Assembly: GCF_023898315.1 (NCBI RefSeq)
Contig: NC_064617.1
Location: forward strand, 711,099,202-711,163,201
Source of the DNA: Schistocerca nitens
Lineage: Eukaryota > Arthropoda > Insecta > Orthoptera > Acrididae
Direction of reading: 5' to 3'
Length of the DNA stretch: 64,000 nucleotides
Shown: piece after piece, positions 54,611-64,000 of the stretch
Layout of the letters: the number at the start of each line of letters is the position of its first letter
How positions within the stretch are numbered: position 1 is the first letter of the stretch
Notes under the pieces: generated by a model
The model's input: only the letters and a program-made list of their open reading frames with translations
What the model was told of the DNA's origin: nothing
Databases searched by the model: none
Program-made: the position numbers and the translations under genes

Positions 54611-55300
54611 AGTTTTAAATTTATCCTCATTTTCCAGCTCTTTGATATGTTTTGGTACTGCATTAAAAGGTTTGATGCCTTGATTACATACATGTTTCTG
54701 ACTTTGGGTCCTTGTTACACCTTGTAAGTGGAGAACTTTAAATTGCCGTGTATCATAATTATGGTAGTCTGTATTGGTTTTCATTTTGTTCTGATTTCTT
54801 TTGATCTCCAACAGACATTTCAGAATGTATAATGATGGAATTGTTAAAATTTTCAGTGCTTTAAAAAGGGGCCTACAATGTGTTTGAGGTGTGCTCTGGG
54901 TCATTATCCGAATAGCGCATTTTTGTAATTTGAAAATCTCATTTAGATGACAATTTGTTTTTCCCCAGAATATTATTCCATAGGATGCAATGGACTGAAA
55001 ATAGCCAAAATATACTAATCTGGTACAGTCATTACTACAAACTCTTGAAATGATTCTAAGTACAAAACATGCTGAATTTAGTTTTATTGCTAAGCTCACC
55101 ACATGTTCCTTCCAGTTTATCTTCTCATCAATGTGCATACCCAGGAATTTTGCACACTGTACTCTTTCAAGTTGTTTGGTCTCCATGGTGGTATTTAGGT
55201 CCTCATGTTCACTTATTTTTCCATATTGCACATAATTCTTTTTTTTTTTTTTGCATTCAGTGTTAGCTTGTTTGCACTAATGCCGTGGCCGTGTCTCGCC
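54518..55300 (-). pseudogene. LINE reverse transcriptase C-terminal region
   Basis: Starts in ISANKLTLNAK (55258-55290), the block after the FADD motif. It is interrupted at an A run (55239-55252), then open for 237 codons from 55231: QCAKFLGMHIDEKINWKEHV, ACFVLRIISRVCS, YFGYFQSIASYGIIFWGKTN and FKLQKCAIRIMTQSTPQTHC, then IPSLYILKCL and NYDTRQF. This is the typical post-RT region of L2/CR1/jockey-type LINEs (FLG-x-x-ID-x-x-L-x-W-x-x-H and YGI-x-FWG). The catalytic motifs are missing from this truncated copy. Confidence 0.8.
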
Positions 55301-55882
55301 ATCCAAGCAACTAGAAATGGGGTAACTTGGATCGGCTTGTGGCTGCACTGCTTACTGGCACCAACGACATTCTCTTGGAATAGGGAAATCCTTCCCTGTA
55401 ACCAGGGAGCCAACAAACAATAGAAGAGGCAGATGCAACCTGGCACCCTCCAAGAGCCCAAGAATCAGCAGGCCATACCTATGGACCAGGGAGCAATGAA
55501 ATGCATTGTGGAATGTGACAGACAAAAACTGAAGTTATTATGATAGTACTAGACCTCGATTTGGTAGTAGATGTAGTTTTTATTCATATGAGAACGCAAT
55601 TTTTAAATTTTTTAAATTGTTATTAACAGTAGAAATAGTCATGGTGACTGGAGGTAGTAATGTGTAGGATAAAATTAAGTAGTAATGTGTCTTGCGTAAT
55701 TTGTGTAAGAATCAATACACCATGTGTGTAAATTATAGGTAATAAGCAGCAATAGAATGGAATAAATAAGTGAATGCTTTCAGTTGTGCCAGTTTCCCCT
55801 GAATTTGTGCTCTGTGTAATGTCGGCAAGTCCAAATTACAATCTCGACAGTAATGAGCAGAACTTATACACAAATATACACG

Positions 55883-55942
<60 letters not shown>

Positions 55943-57330
55943 GGCTACTGGGATAAGTCGTTATCAAACAGAGGAAATAAAATAATATATTTTGTACTGT
56001 CAGGTAATAATGAACATTTTATTTGAAATACATCAGGATTGAATTTATACAGTAATACTTCTTTTGTGATGCTTTCTCTGGTAGTGTCATGCAGGCATTC
56101 TGGTATGATTTGCGGCGCTGGTTTAACGCTGCACCTCACTGCATGGGAACTGTTCACATTTTCCCGATGTCAAACCAACGTCCGAAGCTCGGGTGATCCT
56201 CTTCTTGACAGCGTCGGGAACAAGTTCATTTGAGAATATCTCTTCTTTTATACTGAAAAACAGACAATTTTTTTTATATAGTCACTGGTGAGACAAGGGC
56301 TTTTAATGTACTGACTCAGTTGTAAATATCGATTGGTTTAAGACTGCCCTACGGCTGGCACTGAAAATAGTGGAATTTCCTGGGCAATACGTGCATTTCT
56401 TGCGGTGTAAGTGGCCTGTCAACAAAGCCCACAGTTACGCCTTACCCTGCGAATCGCCGTAAAGTGCACGGCATAGAATTCCTTTTATTGTACTACATAT
56501 TACGATATCTTCCTCTTCCATTCTCAGGTGGGACATTACAAGAACGAGTGTGTACATCTCACATTCTTTTTCCCTAATTGGTCATTTCATTCCTCTCCTC
56601 CCCCAAACTGGAAGGGGCTGGTACCATACATATTGGTACTATTCAGCCATATAATAATACATAAACGGAAGTTTTTGCGTTAAAAGATTAAAATGGAATA
56701 ATATCATTCCTTTTGGTGATTTGCTACAGACCACAGTTGGCGACAGCATAGCTGATGCTGAGACAATAATGAGGATGATGCTGCATGTGGCAAGTCCCTC
56801 GAAGTCCCAGTAAATGCTGTAGGGGTAGGAAGGAAGGAAGGATGGGGAAATAAGATAGTGACAGATAAGTGGGTTACTTTGCATGTGGGGGGTGGGGCCA
56901 TTACATTGGCCTGGGAAATGGGATCTGTAAATGAAGGCTGGAACTAGAAGAGGCGCTAGTGGGTCAGGTGGCGGGGGAGGCCTTAATCAAAGGGAAGGAT
57001 ATGGGGACTAGGGCTATAAGCTGGCGGGATGGGTAATTGTTAAGGGGGTTTCTGCACTGAGAAGAAGTAGCTGTGGATATATATTTTATTTTATTTTTAT
57101 TATTTTTCTTCAACGTCCGATTAGGCACGAAATTAAAACCACAGTGAAAATCTGCTGAATCTTCGCACATATGTATCATGCAGTGTCTCCAGTATGCCCA
57201 TTCGTCGCATCAAGTAATACTTTTCACTTCTCAGTGCTCAGTGAGCACGCAAAGACGCCTAGGAAATAGCGTCTTCTGTCAAGTGTTAGGTGCCTACTGA
57301 GAGGTTTCGCCTCATTGCATGCAGCCCACA
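55301..57330. other. unclassified stretch with one microsatellite
   Basis: No convincing gene. It holds a compound (CA)n(GA)n at 55882-55939. Frames in 55213-55461 and 56639-56901 show no family resemblance. The region 56580-57060 is G-rich with GGAA repeats (56825-56850). Confidence 0.4.
55882..55939. repeat. compound (CA)n(GA)n microsatellite
   Basis: About 10 CA units followed by about 20 GA units. Confidence 0.95.
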
Positions 57331-57339
57331 TCACAATTC

Positions 57340-57700
57340 TCGGCCACACACTGCAGGGGCAGTCCTCCTCCCTGCAGCGTTTTCGATGGGAAGTGTTTGA
57401 TCGCGGTACAGTCTGGACTTGGCTCCCTCTGATTTTTATCTCTTCGCTCGCTTGACCGCTGGCTATGAGGACAGCATTTTGGCACAGACGACGAGCTGCA
57501 GACCAGTGTAGGGAAACGACGGAAAGCACAAGTAACTGCTTTCTATGAAGAACGTATAGGGATGTGGGTACCACGCTACGACAAATGTTCAAATCGGAGC
57601 GGAGACTACGAAGAGAAGCAGCTGGAAGTTGTAGCTAAATGTTGCAAACAAAACATCTTTTATTTTCACTGCGGTTTCCAATACGCAACCAAACGGAGGT
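57340..57700 (+). pseudogene. mariner transposase C-terminal fragment
   Basis: Fragments in two frames: LAPSDFYLFARLT-like sequence near 57420-57455, then GQHFGTDDELQTSVGKR (57472), AFYEERIGMWVPRYDKCSNR and SGDYEEK (57535-57615). This matches the mariner end (APSD-x-x-LF, then F-x-x-DEE, then FY-x-x-GI-x-x-L-x-x-RYDKCL-x-x-x-GDY-x-EK). N-terminal and first catalytic parts are absent. Confidence 0.75.
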
Positions 57701-58027
57701 TTGAAAAAAAAATAGCCTCCGTATTAACTTAATTTTCTTTTCAACCTCCGTAAAAACACTATCTATGGCGGGCGAAGAAAATTCGTTGATTTGTCCTGAA
57801 TACAGTTTACAGTGTCAGGTGTTTTGTTACAAGCGTCTTCCAGTAAAGATTTTGAAACGTTTCTTTCCCCTTTGTCGTGAGTGAAACAAGCTTGTGACCC
57901 TTTTGAGCGACCCTTATTTCTATACACTCTGTTAGTCCAACCTAATTTATTTGTCTGATGTTAGGATAGAATTCCGTTGTGGCAGTGTTTTTTAAGCAGT
58001 TCCTTGATTACGGGTTCCACACGATAC
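57701..58027. other. non-coding stretch, nothing recognised
   Basis: It contains a short inverted pair around AGGTTTGAAAAAAAAAT and TTTTCTTTTCAACCTCC (57700-57755), possibly the remains of the mariner 3' end. Confidence 0.35.
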
Positions 58028-58731
58028 TGTTGTATCCCACATCACTACCCCTGCTGGGTAGTCTGCACTTCCGAGATAGCAGTGTGCAGCATGCCTATAT
58101 TGACGCGAGGACGTCTGCGGTTGTCCCCAAGTGCCACTAGGGACGACCACACTATTTCGTCATGTACGCCAATCGCCCATCATGATTACATCACCCCTCC
58201 TGTAGAGCAACAGTCTGGGCGCACGTTATTGCCTGCAGCACCAGCCAGTGTGTGGATGCAGTATAGTAATGCGTGAGGCTTTATGACCCGCGACTCAGTG
58301 ATTCAACGGCAATTCATCGGAGGAGCTCATCTTCAGCAGAGCCAAGAGTTGACGATTCCTCGACAACCAGCAGCTTATCATCGGCAGCCAGGAGCCTGTC
58401 CTGACTAGTCCTCAGTCAGAGGGCATCAGCTACATAGGCTGGCGCTCAGGTTAGCAAAATGCGGAAGAGAGTTGCCACCAGTCCGAAATCCGCCATCCAC
58501 AAGTAAACTGGCCGCGAGGGTAGTGACCAACACAGCCTGGGCAGCGCGTGGTAACTGATTTCGACTGGACAGTTGTTTACTTCTGGAAGTGACTGTACGT
58601 TTGTGGAACTTAGTTCTCGGCCTGGACAGTCTCAGAGGTGTTTAATCTGAACTGGATACACGTTTGTGTGGGTGGTGCAGTAAACAGATGTTCATTTACT
58701 TGTTTTAACTACTTACGTGTAATGTGATGCA
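58028..58731 (+). repeat. 5' LTR of the decayed Gypsy-type element
   Basis: About 704 bases, ending GTGATGCA. It shares stretches such as AGAGTTGCCACCA and ACTGGACAGTTGTTTACTTC with the 3' LTR. Confidence 0.8.
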
Positions 58732-58980
58732 AAAATGAAATGTTCGTATGGCATTGTTGGCTGGGAGGGCCCATTATTCGGGGAAGTTCGGCCGCCAAGT
58801 GCAAGTCTTATTTCAGTCGACGCCACGTTGGGCTACTTGAGTGCCGCTGATGAAATGATGATGAGGACGACAGAACACCCAGTCCGCGAGCGGAGAAAAT
58901 CTCCAACCCGGTCGGGAATCGAACCCGGGCCCGCTGCAGGGGAGGTAGCACGTTACTACTCAGCTAATCAGGGGGACAAC
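58732..58980 (-). mobile_element. tRNA-derived SINE at the LTR border
   Basis: Flanked by GTGATGCA at 58724-58731 and 58981-58988 (8-bp duplication). On the minus strand the head has a tRNA-like A-box region (GATTAGCTGAGTAGTAACG) and a B-box (GGGTTCGATTCCCG) at about 58905-58975, and the body ends in ATTTCAT(T)n near 58732. Because it sits exactly at the LTR end, it now separates the LTR from the expected primer-binding site. Confidence 0.8.
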
Positions 58981-59389
58981 GTGATGCAGAACATATAGCA
59001 CGATACTGCAGTCGTACGGATTAACGAACCTATGAAACACTCGCAGTCAACCAGGCACTTTGAACCGGGAAGAGCACTCAGTGGCAGCCAATGAAGAGGA
59101 AATAGAGTGGGTCACACTGGTGAGCTGTTTCGCATTTCGAGGGTGCACTATACAGTGTATTTTCACGTTTTTCTAACTCATGGTGTTGACTTGAGGACAG
59201 TATTACAGGGCATTGAGCTCGTTATATTTCCGAACTTGGGAATTTATAATTTTTTTTGATGGACAGTTTTCTTGTTGGAACTTTTCTTTTTGGAACCAAC
59301 ATTCTTGTTGGGTATTTTTGTTGTTGGAACCTTATCTCATTACTCTATCAAGTTGGCTGACAACTGATCTATCGGCAATACATTCCAGA

Positions 59390-59780
59390 TGGCGCAGCAA
59401 ACTGATTTTACGTTGACAATGTTGAACGTATTCCAGTCCGTTAATTCTACAATCGGAAAGGTGAGTGCTACCCAAGAAAATTTGTTGTAACGTTTCCAGG
59501 AACGAAAACGACAGCAACAAATTTACGGACGCCATCAGCTGTCCGCCCATTTGACGCGGCAAAGGTACAATGAGTCAGCTACACCGACAGTCTATGACAA
59601 CACTTTACAGCATAAGGAACTTTAGTTGATTTTATCAAACTTGCTTTTTTATTGTCAAATGCTTCATGCAGCAAAACTTTCTGGGGAAGGATCTGAAAGC
59701 TGAATACTTTGAAAATAAGATTCTGGTGGTGGCGGCACACTATAAATTGTGTAGGACAAACAGGGTTATTTCGTTTGGAC
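59390..59780 (+). pseudogene. Gag N-terminal remnant of the Gypsy-type element
   Basis: An ATG at 59390 opens MAQQTDFTLTMLNVFQSVNS and continues about 33 codons to a stop. After it come EFAQ-like and basic Q-rich pieces. The position after the LTR and the MAQ-Q-rich start fit insect Gypsy gag; the similarity is weak. Confidence 0.35.
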
Positions 59781-60609
59781 GTTACAAACTTGCGGAGATG
59801 ATGGAAATGGGTGTGTCAATTTGAGGTAAGGGACTGTGGTCAGGAAACGACCGAGTCAAAATGTATAAGAGAAAATCGTTCTGGTACCTCTGACAGTGGA
59901 GTTCTTCTACTGCAACCTTTTTGCTTTTCATATTAGGAGAGATGGTGGCATGGACCAAAACAAGAAAAAAATATTCATTAAACATGGACTGTAAAGCGGA
60001 TACCTTAAGAGCTATGAACACTTGTTCATTTTTGCTACTGTTCTGCTGAACAAATGCTCTTAAGGTATACATTTAAGAGCCCATGTTTAATAGCAGGGTG
60101 AATACTCGAACTTGAAAAAAAAGTCTCTGAGAATTTCCCCTTTCCTCTAACCTGAGATAAACTACCCATAAGCAGTAGTTTAACCGCAGTTTTTAAAACA
60201 TCGATAATTTATACGGAATACTATTCATATAATTAACACACCTTGAAATACCAAATGGGTTATTTAAACATTTAAGATTTAGAAAACTAAATAATTAAAT
60301 ACCAGTGAAAGGTTAAAAACAAAGAATTCCCTGAGATTTCCTTGATATATCCAGGTAAAATATAATTCTAGGAGAATACCAGGTTATCCAGAAAATCGCT
60401 ATCCTGCATAGACAACTTTTTCTTATTTTGGCCCACGCAACCTCTTTTCAGAACGCGGAAAGCAAAGAGCTTGCTGCAGGAGACACCTACTACCAGAGGT
60501 ATCAGAACGATTTTCACTTGTATATTTCGGCTCGGTCGTTCCCGGACCAGGATCCCTTACCTCAAATTGAGACATTTACACTTCTCCATAATCCTTGAAA
60601 ATTTGTAAC
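59781..60609. mobile_element. foldback/TIR element with ~200-bp inverted arms
   Basis: The left arm 59781-59985 (starts GTTACAAA) and right arm 60405-60609 (ends TTTGTAAC) pair imperfectly along their length. Landmarks are CAATTTGAGGTAAGG against CCTTACCTCAAATTG, and AAATCGTTCTGGTACCTCT against AGAGGTATCAGAACGATTTT. An inner inverted pair, GATACCTTAAGAGC (59998) and GCTCTTAAGGTATAC (60056-60071), lies between. No transposase ORF. Length 829 bases. Confidence 0.7.
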
Positions 60610-61129
60610 ATAATCATAGAATCACTCTGTATGCTCATTTTCATGCTTCAGACATAGGAGTGCGCAGTGATTTTATTCGCTTAAGTAATCCCACGTTTGC
60701 AGAGTGTTCATCTGTTACTCAAACCTTTGAACAGACTAAGCAAACGAGCGATTTCTATAACACAGAGGACGTTCAAGGCGGCACACCTCTCGGTAACAAC
60801 GGTCAACAGGACGGCAAAACCTGCCACTGGTCTTAGAACAGCTCCGCTCCTCAAACTGGAGGCCAATCAAAATCCTTAGGACATCAGCCTACTAAAGTTA
60901 AATTTTGTGTTCAGAGCGTCCTGGCTCATGATAGACAGTTGCGTTTTTACAAAACCGTTAAGTACTTATATTGTCAGAAATAATGTCAAAGGCATTGTTT
61001 ACAGAAACAAAGACGAACTGTCAAGTGCTCTGCTTGTACTGGCAGTGAGTTTGAACCTGATGTTCACTATTTTGAAAACAGTGTTTTCATATTCGTTTTT
61101 TATATCAATAAAGCAATGTTAGTAGGCGT

Positions 61130-61350
61130 TGACTAAATGGGCGCAACATTCAGTTCCAACTTGACACCGGTTTCGTGAAAACTATCATAGCAGTCAGAAA
61201 TTTGCTTCTATTAGTGATCCGCTGTTATCCAATTTTCACGGCATGCCAAAGAATTATAGTGATCAGACAATTAAAGTCAAAGGTCTTTCTATGGTGAATG
61301 TCTTGTATAAAAACAAAAAAGTGCAGGATCCACTTCTAGTAGAGAAATCA
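61130..61350 (+). pseudogene. aspartic protease remnant of the Gypsy-type element
   Basis: A frame near 61150-61175 reads FQLDTGF, the retroviral-type protease active-site pattern LDTG with the following S/A changed. After a frame change, DQTIKVKGLSMVNVLYKNKK and PLLVEKSYA follow, the usual strand order after the active site. It is then interrupted by the solo LTR and resumes with VANFMGLDF after 61861. Confidence 0.55.
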
Positions 61351-61354
61351 TATG

Positions 61355-61856
61355 TGTGGGACTGCGCTGCGGAATTTGAATCCCCGCCAGACGTCATGGA
61401 CGTCGAAGACCCCTAGAGGTCTCTGTACCATCGCGCCGTAAGCTGTGGCGACGCGCGCCTGCTGGCCCGCATTTGGTGTGAGGGCGCCACAGTGGAACAC
61501 GTGGTTCCAGCGGCCAATAACGGCGCCCCGGATAGAGTATTCAAGCGCCTGCATCTCTCTCATCCTGCGAGTCTAATCGTTGCATGAGTCTTAACATATC
61601 GCCTCGATAAGAGACAGCGTGTTTACCGTTCTTTGTTTTCATTACTAGTGGACGTCTTGGATTCATTTGGTTGTCTGTGTCACTTTGTTGCTTCTTGCAT
61701 GTTGTCGTCGTAAGGTTTCTTTCCATCGTCCGTCGTTGTTTCGTGTCCGTCCTTTCCGTTTGTTTGTTTGTTCGCGGGCCGCTCTCCGTTTGGTCCCGCC
61801 GCGTTTTCTCGGCCATACCGCGACCGTTCCGGTCGCAGTTACAACAGCTTACAACA
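61355..61856 (+). repeat. solo LTR with 5-bp target duplication
   Basis: 502 bases, starting TGTGGGACTG and ending TTACAACA, flanked by ATATG at 61350-61354 and 61857-61861. GC-rich relative to its surroundings. No internal region is present, so recombination between two LTRs removed it. The 60-90-codon frames inside are by-products. Confidence 0.85.
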
Positions 61857-61861
61857 ATATG

Positions 61862-62880
61862 CTGTAGCTAATTTCATGGGACTGGACTTTTCCCCGCAAC
61901 TGAGCTTCATGGTACAAGATACGGGCAAATACATCTGCTTCATTGATGAGAATGTGGATCGCGTACTTTGCCTTGGCTTGAGGCAACGGAGCCCTGGAGT
62001 CAGCTTCAGCTCCGTTACACCGCGCTCTACATGGGGACAAACTGGCTCGTTCTTGTGGTCTGTGGATACCTATACCAATTACTGCTATGATGTAAGGATG
62101 AACAGTACGGGTACACTTCAAACGGTCCGTGCTCTGGAAGAGATTTTCGCCACACAATTCATTAGTCAATAATTCGAGTCTTTCTGCTTCGCCCTTAGTA
62201 TACAGCATCTCCACAGTATCATTTCAACAGGGCCAGGTGGCGTGGTTGAATGCTTCATTTGGACATTCAAGGAGAAGATGAAGAAATTCATGGCTGATTA
62301 TGCTTTGGAGGACTTTTTACAAATTTACTTTCTTTTTACAGAAACTCGCTCCACAAGGACGCATCTTCAGAGCGTATGTTGCATCATCGGTAGATGAAGT
62401 CCGTCCTGTCCCTCGTGGCACCCTGCCAGAGGGGGAATACTATCATCAGAGGATCTGACAACAGAAAACGGTCTTCAGGCCAATGCCAAGGTCTCATATT
62501 CAGAGGTACAGTGGAGAAAAGAAGAATGGTATCTGGGGTTGGTGGTTTGCCATCCAAGTAACCCATGTACTTTGTACTGATGGCAGATGGAGACACACTG
62601 TGGAAACATGTCCACCAGCTCTGGACATGTGCCAATACATCTCTTCTTTCCGAGATCTAACCACATTTCAGTCCCACGTGCCAGCAATGTGTCTGTCTCA
62701 GAAGGGGAAGGGGAAGCTTCAGCACTGGAGCAGCCTCCCAGTCATAACACTCTGTCACCATCTGAGCCCTTGGACGCAGGTTCCAGGAAAGTCAACACAG
62801 TGGTGGGATGGAGGTGAACTTTGCCCATCACATCACAGTACCTGCCAAAGAAGAAGAGGCTTCTCCTCCCTCTCTTGAAG
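61862..62880 (+). pseudogene. integrase remnant of the Gypsy-type element
   Basis: A VDTYTNY segment (62069-62090) corresponds to the first catalytic aspartate region (VDAHTKW pattern) and is followed by TLQTVRALEEIFA. A deletion then joins to TQFISQ-x-FESFC (62150-62190), which would normally follow the second aspartate (DNGTQF); that D-N-G is lost. Next, VECFIWTFKEKMKKFMADYA and LEDFLQIY (62240-62325) contain the third catalytic position region (ER-x-V-x-TFK-x-x-MKK). The C-terminal MYFVLMADGDTLWKHVHQLW (62566-62625) matches the Gypsy end Y-x-V-x-x-x-DG-x-x-W-x-RHVDQL. Multiple stops; no activity expected. Confidence 0.75.
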
Positions 62881-62888
62881 GGGAGGGA
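62877..62888 (+). promoter_or_regulatory. polypurine tract of the Gypsy-type element
   Basis: GAAGGGGAGGGA lies immediately before the 3' LTR's TGTTG. Confidence 0.75.
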
Positions 62889-63595
62889 TGTTGTATCCCA
62901 CATCACTAACCCTCCTGGGTAGTCGAAGTGACAGCATGCCTACATTTAGGCAAGACCAAGGACGGTGAGGGTCACAGCAGTTGCCCCCAGATGCGGCTAG
63001 CAGGGAATGCACTGTTTCGCTATACTTCGTCACGACCACCAGTCATGCACAACGATGACATTACCCCGTTTGTGGAGACAATGAGCTAGGCACATGTTAT
63101 CGCTTGCAGCGACAGCCAGTCAGGAAGGTTTAGTGTAGTAACCCAAACTGCTTTTTTACTTGTGAACCAGCGAGTCAGAACCAGTTCCTTGGAGGACTTC
63201 ATCATTGGTGGAGCCAAGAGCTGAGGAGTCCTCGACAACCAACAGTTTATCATTGGCAGCCATGTTCACCAGTTCTTGGTCACAGGACATCGGCTATGCA
63301 GGTCGGAACTTATGTTATCAATAGTCGGAAGAGAGTTGCCACCAATCCGGAATCTGCCACCCTCAGCTAAACTGCCCACGAAGATAGTGATGACCACAAC
63401 CTGGTCAGCGACAGGGTAACTGACATTGTCTCTGGACAGTTGTTTACTTCTGAAGGAGACAATTTGTGGAACTGAGTTCTCAGCTTGGGCAGATTCATAT
63501 GCGTTTGATCTGAACCGTATGTACATTTGCGTGTGTTTTGCAATAAGCAAATGTTCATGCAATCGTTTTAATTACTAGCACTTAGTAGTGTTGCA
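62889..63595 (+). repeat. 3' LTR of the decayed Gypsy-type element
   Basis: About 707 bases, TG at the start. The end is set at GTTGCA (63595) but could extend to GGCA at 63602. Confidence 0.75.
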
Positions 63596-63602
63596 GAAGG
63601 CA

Positions 63603-64000
63603 TACAAAAAATACAAGCTTGTAGTAAAGAAACATTACTAATTAAACTATTTCAACGTTTTTGGGATTATTCATTATGAAACAGAAAGTATGGAGTTAGG
63701 CGGCCGTGGTTGATAGGAAGTCGATAGCAGTGGAGTTTTAAGAGGAGACTGGAATGCCAGAGAATCATAGGCTTTTTCGATGTCTAGGGGCAGGAAGAGG
63801 GAGAGACGTCTTGTAGCGTTGCAGCTATTATGCGACTGCAGATTTTTGCAGTGTGTTACGTTATGGCAAGCTGTTTTGGGAGCCTGCAGTATAGTAGCAT
63901 TTGGTGGCGGCCGGCATGTGGCCTGCCGTATGCCTCATAGCCCCACCTGTCGCTAAAGTGGACCGTGGGAATGCTCACTGTGGCGCGTACTAAAACCACT
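63603..64000 (-). pseudogene. possible LINE reverse transcriptase fragment
   Basis: On the minus strand near 63750-63795 a frame reads FLPLDIEKAYDSLAFQSPL, resembling jockey/RTE RT motif A (F-x-DIEKAYD-x-VW). Only this block is recognisable, and the window ends soon after. The rest of the stretch shows nothing else. Confidence 0.4.

Larger units (their letters stand above)
54160..55300 (-). mobile_element. L2/CR1-type LINE 3' half with tandem-repeat tail
   Basis: Minus-strand LINE fragment. The RT end is coded by 55300-54518 and the 3' end carries about 2.5 tandem units of roughly 135 bases (54270-54610). The 5' border near 55300 is a truncation or a junction with unknown sequence. Confidence 0.75.
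58028..63600 (+). mobile_element. decayed Gypsy-type LTR retrotransposon with nested elements
   Basis: Direct LTRs at 58028-58731 and 62889-63595 both begin TGTTGTATCCCACATCACTA. They differ at many sites, so this is an old insertion. A polypurine tract (GAAGGGGAGGGA) sits directly before the 3' LTR. The interior follows Gypsy order: gag remnant (about 59390 onward), aspartic protease remnant (61130-61350), integrase core and C-terminus (61860-62880). RT and RNase H are missing. Later insertions are a SINE (58732-58980), a foldback element (59781-60609) and a solo LTR (61355-61856). No matching target duplication is visible. Confidence 0.8.

Noticed and set aside
57977-58276. 99-codon plus ORF as a host gene
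   Set aside because: It lies mostly within the 5' LTR of the Gypsy-type element and starts in unrelated flanking sequence.
61541-62172. Overlapping ORFs of 60-134 codons on both strands
   Set aside because: They span the solo LTR and its junction with the integrase remnant; only the part after 61861 has protein resemblance.

Overview
This is a eukaryotic genomic window, almost certainly from an insect and most likely a large-genome grasshopper or locust (Acrididae, Schistocerca-like). That placement is inference. It rests on the repeat families I recognise (RTE, CR1, Penelope-like and tRNA-derived SINE families seen in orthopteran genomes), the very high repeat density, and insect-type host exons with GT/AG splice sites. 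It is not bacterial: there are no operons, and the long reading frames are transposon genes.

Only one host gene can be supported: the 3' end of the mitofusin gene (Marf/Mfn, outer mitochondrial membrane fusion GTPase) on the + strand. Three consecutive terminal coding exons (12492-12650, 14362-14558, 27568-27772) join in phase. They encode the paired transmembrane segments, the adjacent C-terminal segment and the HR2 coiled coil up to the stop codon. The GTPase-domain exons must lie upstream of the window or were not recognised. The last intron (about 13 kb) is largely transposons, as is the part of the gene upstream of 12.4 kb.

Layout. 0-3.5 kb: a LINE tail, then a mariner element with its own TIRs (808-3547) split by a second TIR element (1032-2535). 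5-12.3 kb: Penelope-like sequences, one interrupted by an RTE-type LINE (7.1-10.2 kb). 12.5-28.1 kb: the mitofusin 3' exons; the introns hold a tRNA-like repeat dimer, an RTE tail, a Dong/R4-type LINE lying between TAA repeats (16.6-21.2 kb) with Penelope tails inside it, a second mariner-type element, another LINE, and a rearranged Tc1. 28-30.9 kb: quiet AT-rich sequence with microsatellites. 30.9-42.1 kb: CR1-type LINE remnants, Penelope remnants and Tc1 elements, including a Tc1 < CR1 < SINE nest. 42.2-54.1 kb: an R1/I-type LINE remnant split by an 11-kb LTR retrotransposon that keeps gag but has lost nearly all of pol, and which is itself split by an almost intact RTE LINE. 54.1-57.7 kb: an L2/CR1-type LINE with a tandem-repeat 3' end, and a mariner tail. 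58.0-63.6 kb: a decayed Gypsy-type LTR retrotransposon carrying a SINE, a foldback element and a solo LTR. 63.7-63.8 kb: one more reverse-transcriptase motif.

How parts relate: no host pathway beyond mitofusin is visible. The informative structure is the insertion history, which can be read from target-site duplications (10 bp for the RTE LINE, 10 and 8 bp for two SINEs, 4-5 bp for LTR elements, TA for Tc1/mariner). The most unusual item is the gag-retaining, pol-deleted LTR element with matching LTRs, a candidate non-autonomous family.
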